From NCBI GenBank assembly GCA_017998735.1, contig JAGOCN010000097.1, positions 1 through 6,686 of the forward strand: a DNA stretch of 6,686 nucleotides, written 5' to 3'. Under the pieces are notes generated by a model that was not told where the DNA came from, made no database searches, and saw only the letters and a list, made by a program, of their open reading frames with translations. The position numbers and the translations under genes were made by a program. Within the stretch, counting starts at the first letter, position 1. Every line of letters starts with the position of its first letter. Below are positions 6,029 to 6,686 of the stretch, one piece after another. This DNA comes from Giesbergeria sp. Lineage in GTDB: Bacteria; Pseudomonadota; Gammaproteobacteria; Burkholderiales; Burkholderiaceae_C.

Positions 6029-6448
6029 TTACGCCTCTGCGGCGGCCGCTGCGGCCACGGCAGCGGCTTCGCGCACTGCGGCCTTGTTGACGCGCTGGGG
6101 CAGCTTTTCCTTGATGCGTGCCGACTTGCCACTGCGCTCGCGCAGGTAGTACAGCTTGGCGCGGCGCACGTCACCACGGCGCTTGACTTCGATCTTGGCG
6201 ATCAGCGGGCTGTAGGTCTGGAACGTGCGCTCCACGCCTTCGCCGCTGGAGATCTTGCGCACCGTGAAGCCGCTGTTGAGGCCACGGTTGCGCTTGGCAA
6301 TCACCACGCCTTCGTAGGCCTGCACGCGCTTGCGGGCGCCTTCAACCACGTTCACGCTGACGATGACGGTGTCGCCGGGGGCAAATTCGGGAATGGTCTT
6401 GCCAAGGCGGGCAATTTCTTCCGCCTCAAGGGTCTGGATCAGGTTCAT
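6029..6448 (-). CDS. rplS: 50S ribosomal protein L19
   Basis: L19 lies at the 30S-50S interface of the ribosome. The 139-aa product starts [22 protein letters not shown] and carries the conserved block [20 protein letters not shown] followed by GKSARIKE (residues about 86-114). The usual length is 115-130 aa; the extra part is an alanine-rich C-terminal tail (residues 123-139, [23 protein letters not shown]), common in related genera to my knowledge and presumably unstructured. The start is set by homology: ATG at 6446-6448, with GGATG as a weak ribosome-binding site; the frame is open to 6481 but that extension is not L19. It lies 148 bp downstream of trmD, with a perfect -10 box in that gap, so it can be transcribed apart from trmD. 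A strong terminator follows. Confidence 0.98.
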   Translation of the reverse strand: MNLIQTLEAEEIARLGKTIPEFAPGDTVIVSVNVVEGARKRVQAYEGVVIAKRNRGLNSGFTVRKISSGEGVERTFQTYSPLIAKIEVKRRGDVRRAKLYYLRERSGKSARIKEKLPQRVNKAAVREAAAVAAAAAAEA

Positions 6449-6473
6449 TTTGTGGGCATCCAACGATCGTGTC

Positions 6474-6534
6474 CGCGCCAAGAGTGGCAGCGTCGGGATT
6501 GACGTTCAGGCCCCGCAGTGAATCATTGCAGGGC
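6474..6534 (-). other. Structured 5' leader of rplS (two hairpins)
   Basis: Between the -10 box and the rplS ATG the transcript can form two helices. GCCCTGCA (6527-6534) pairs with TGCGGGGC (6510-6517) in an 8-bp stem with one G-T wobble and a 9-base loop. CGC-T-GCCA pairs with TGGC-GCG (6474-6492) around a 4-base loop with one bulge. The leader is about 108 nt, long for a gene with a simple ribosome-binding site. Control by a ribosomal protein is possible but unproven. Confidence 0.35.
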
Positions 6535-6562
6535 GGCCGGCCAGAGGATCGAAAAGCCCGCG

Positions 6563-6568
6563 ATTATA
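6563..6568 (-). promoter_or_regulatory. rplS promoter -10 box (TATAAT)
   Basis: A perfect TATAAT reads on the minus strand in the context TTGGTTATAATCGCGGG. It lies 115 bp before the rplS ATG and about 30 bp past the trmD stop. The -35 region at 17-bp spacing (GCACAA) is poor, so strength is uncertain. The predicted start is near 6556. It would let L19 be made at a higher level than TrmD. Confidence 0.6.
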
Positions 6569-6596
6569 ACCAATCCACAGTCCCCTTGTGCCTGTA

Positions 6597-6686
6597 TCAG
6601 CCGCGCCCGGCCAGCATGGCCTCGTCTGCGCGCGACAGCGCTCCGGCAGCGCGGGCGCGCTCGAGCAGATCGGGCCGGTGCTGCGC
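6597..6686 (-). CDS. trmD: tRNA (guanine-N1)-methyltransferase TrmD, C-terminal end (cut by window edge)
   Basis: The last 29 codons and TGA stop of a minus-strand gene enter from the right edge: AQHRPDLLERARAAGALSRADEAMLAGRG. The RPDL-x-ERA-x-x-x-G-x-LS-x-x-DE pattern is the usual C-terminus of betaproteobacterial TrmD, which methylates G37 of tRNAs with an m1G next to the anticodon using S-adenosylmethionine. Position directly upstream of rplS is the standard rpsP-rimM-trmD-rplS order. The catalytic knot is outside the window. Confidence 0.85.
   Translation of the reverse strand, partial: AQHRPDLLERARAAGALSRADEAMLAGRG

Noticed and set aside
1..6686. CRISPR array, defence island, mobile element or tRNA
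   Set aside because: No regularly spaced repeats, transposase or integrase motifs, or cloverleaf-like segments were seen; gene content is housekeeping with uniform composition except for the AT-rich spacer near 5780-5950.

Overview
This GC-rich window (6,686 bp) looks like core chromosome of a betaproteobacterium in Burkholderiales, most likely Comamonadaceae (the Acidovorax/Comamonas/Delftia group). The basis is gene order, protein character and the style of one intergenic repeat; no database search was possible. There are nine protein-coding genes, two of them cut by the window edges. I see no tRNA, rRNA, CRISPR array, insertion sequence or phage gene. I did not find a new multi-gene system; the loose ends are mostly in the intergenic regions.

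Layout, left to right. Positions 1-284 (minus) hold the N-terminus of a DEAD-box RNA helicase with its Q motif. A gene-free gap of about 240 bp follows. orn (oligoribonuclease, minus) then lies head-to-head, only 28 bp apart, with a plus-strand run of three closely spaced genes: an M48/Ste24-type membrane metalloprotease, a pterin-4a-carbinolamine dehydratase and rsgA (30S-assembly GTPase). rsgA converges on a minus-strand CobD/CbiB/AmpE-like membrane protein. Upstream of that, on the same strand, is a NudL-type CoA pyrophosphatase. A 343-bp gap follows, holding a paired GGTACCGG repeat, an AT-rich degenerate repeat and a strong double-hairpin terminator. Last come rplS (ribosomal protein L19) with its own perfect -10 box, and the last 29 codons of trmD.

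Theme. trmD-rplS is the tail of the classical rpsP-rimM-trmD-rplS operon. Together with rsgA, orn and the helicase, much of the window serves ribosome assembly, tRNA modification and RNA turnover. orn and rsgA are direct divergent neighbours in E. coli; here the M48 protease and the dehydratase sit between them, so an old linkage seems to have gained an insertion. The CoA pyrophosphatase and the dehydratase look like housekeeping or metabolite-repair enzymes. The CobD/CbiB-like protein has no cobalamin genes beside it and probably has another role.
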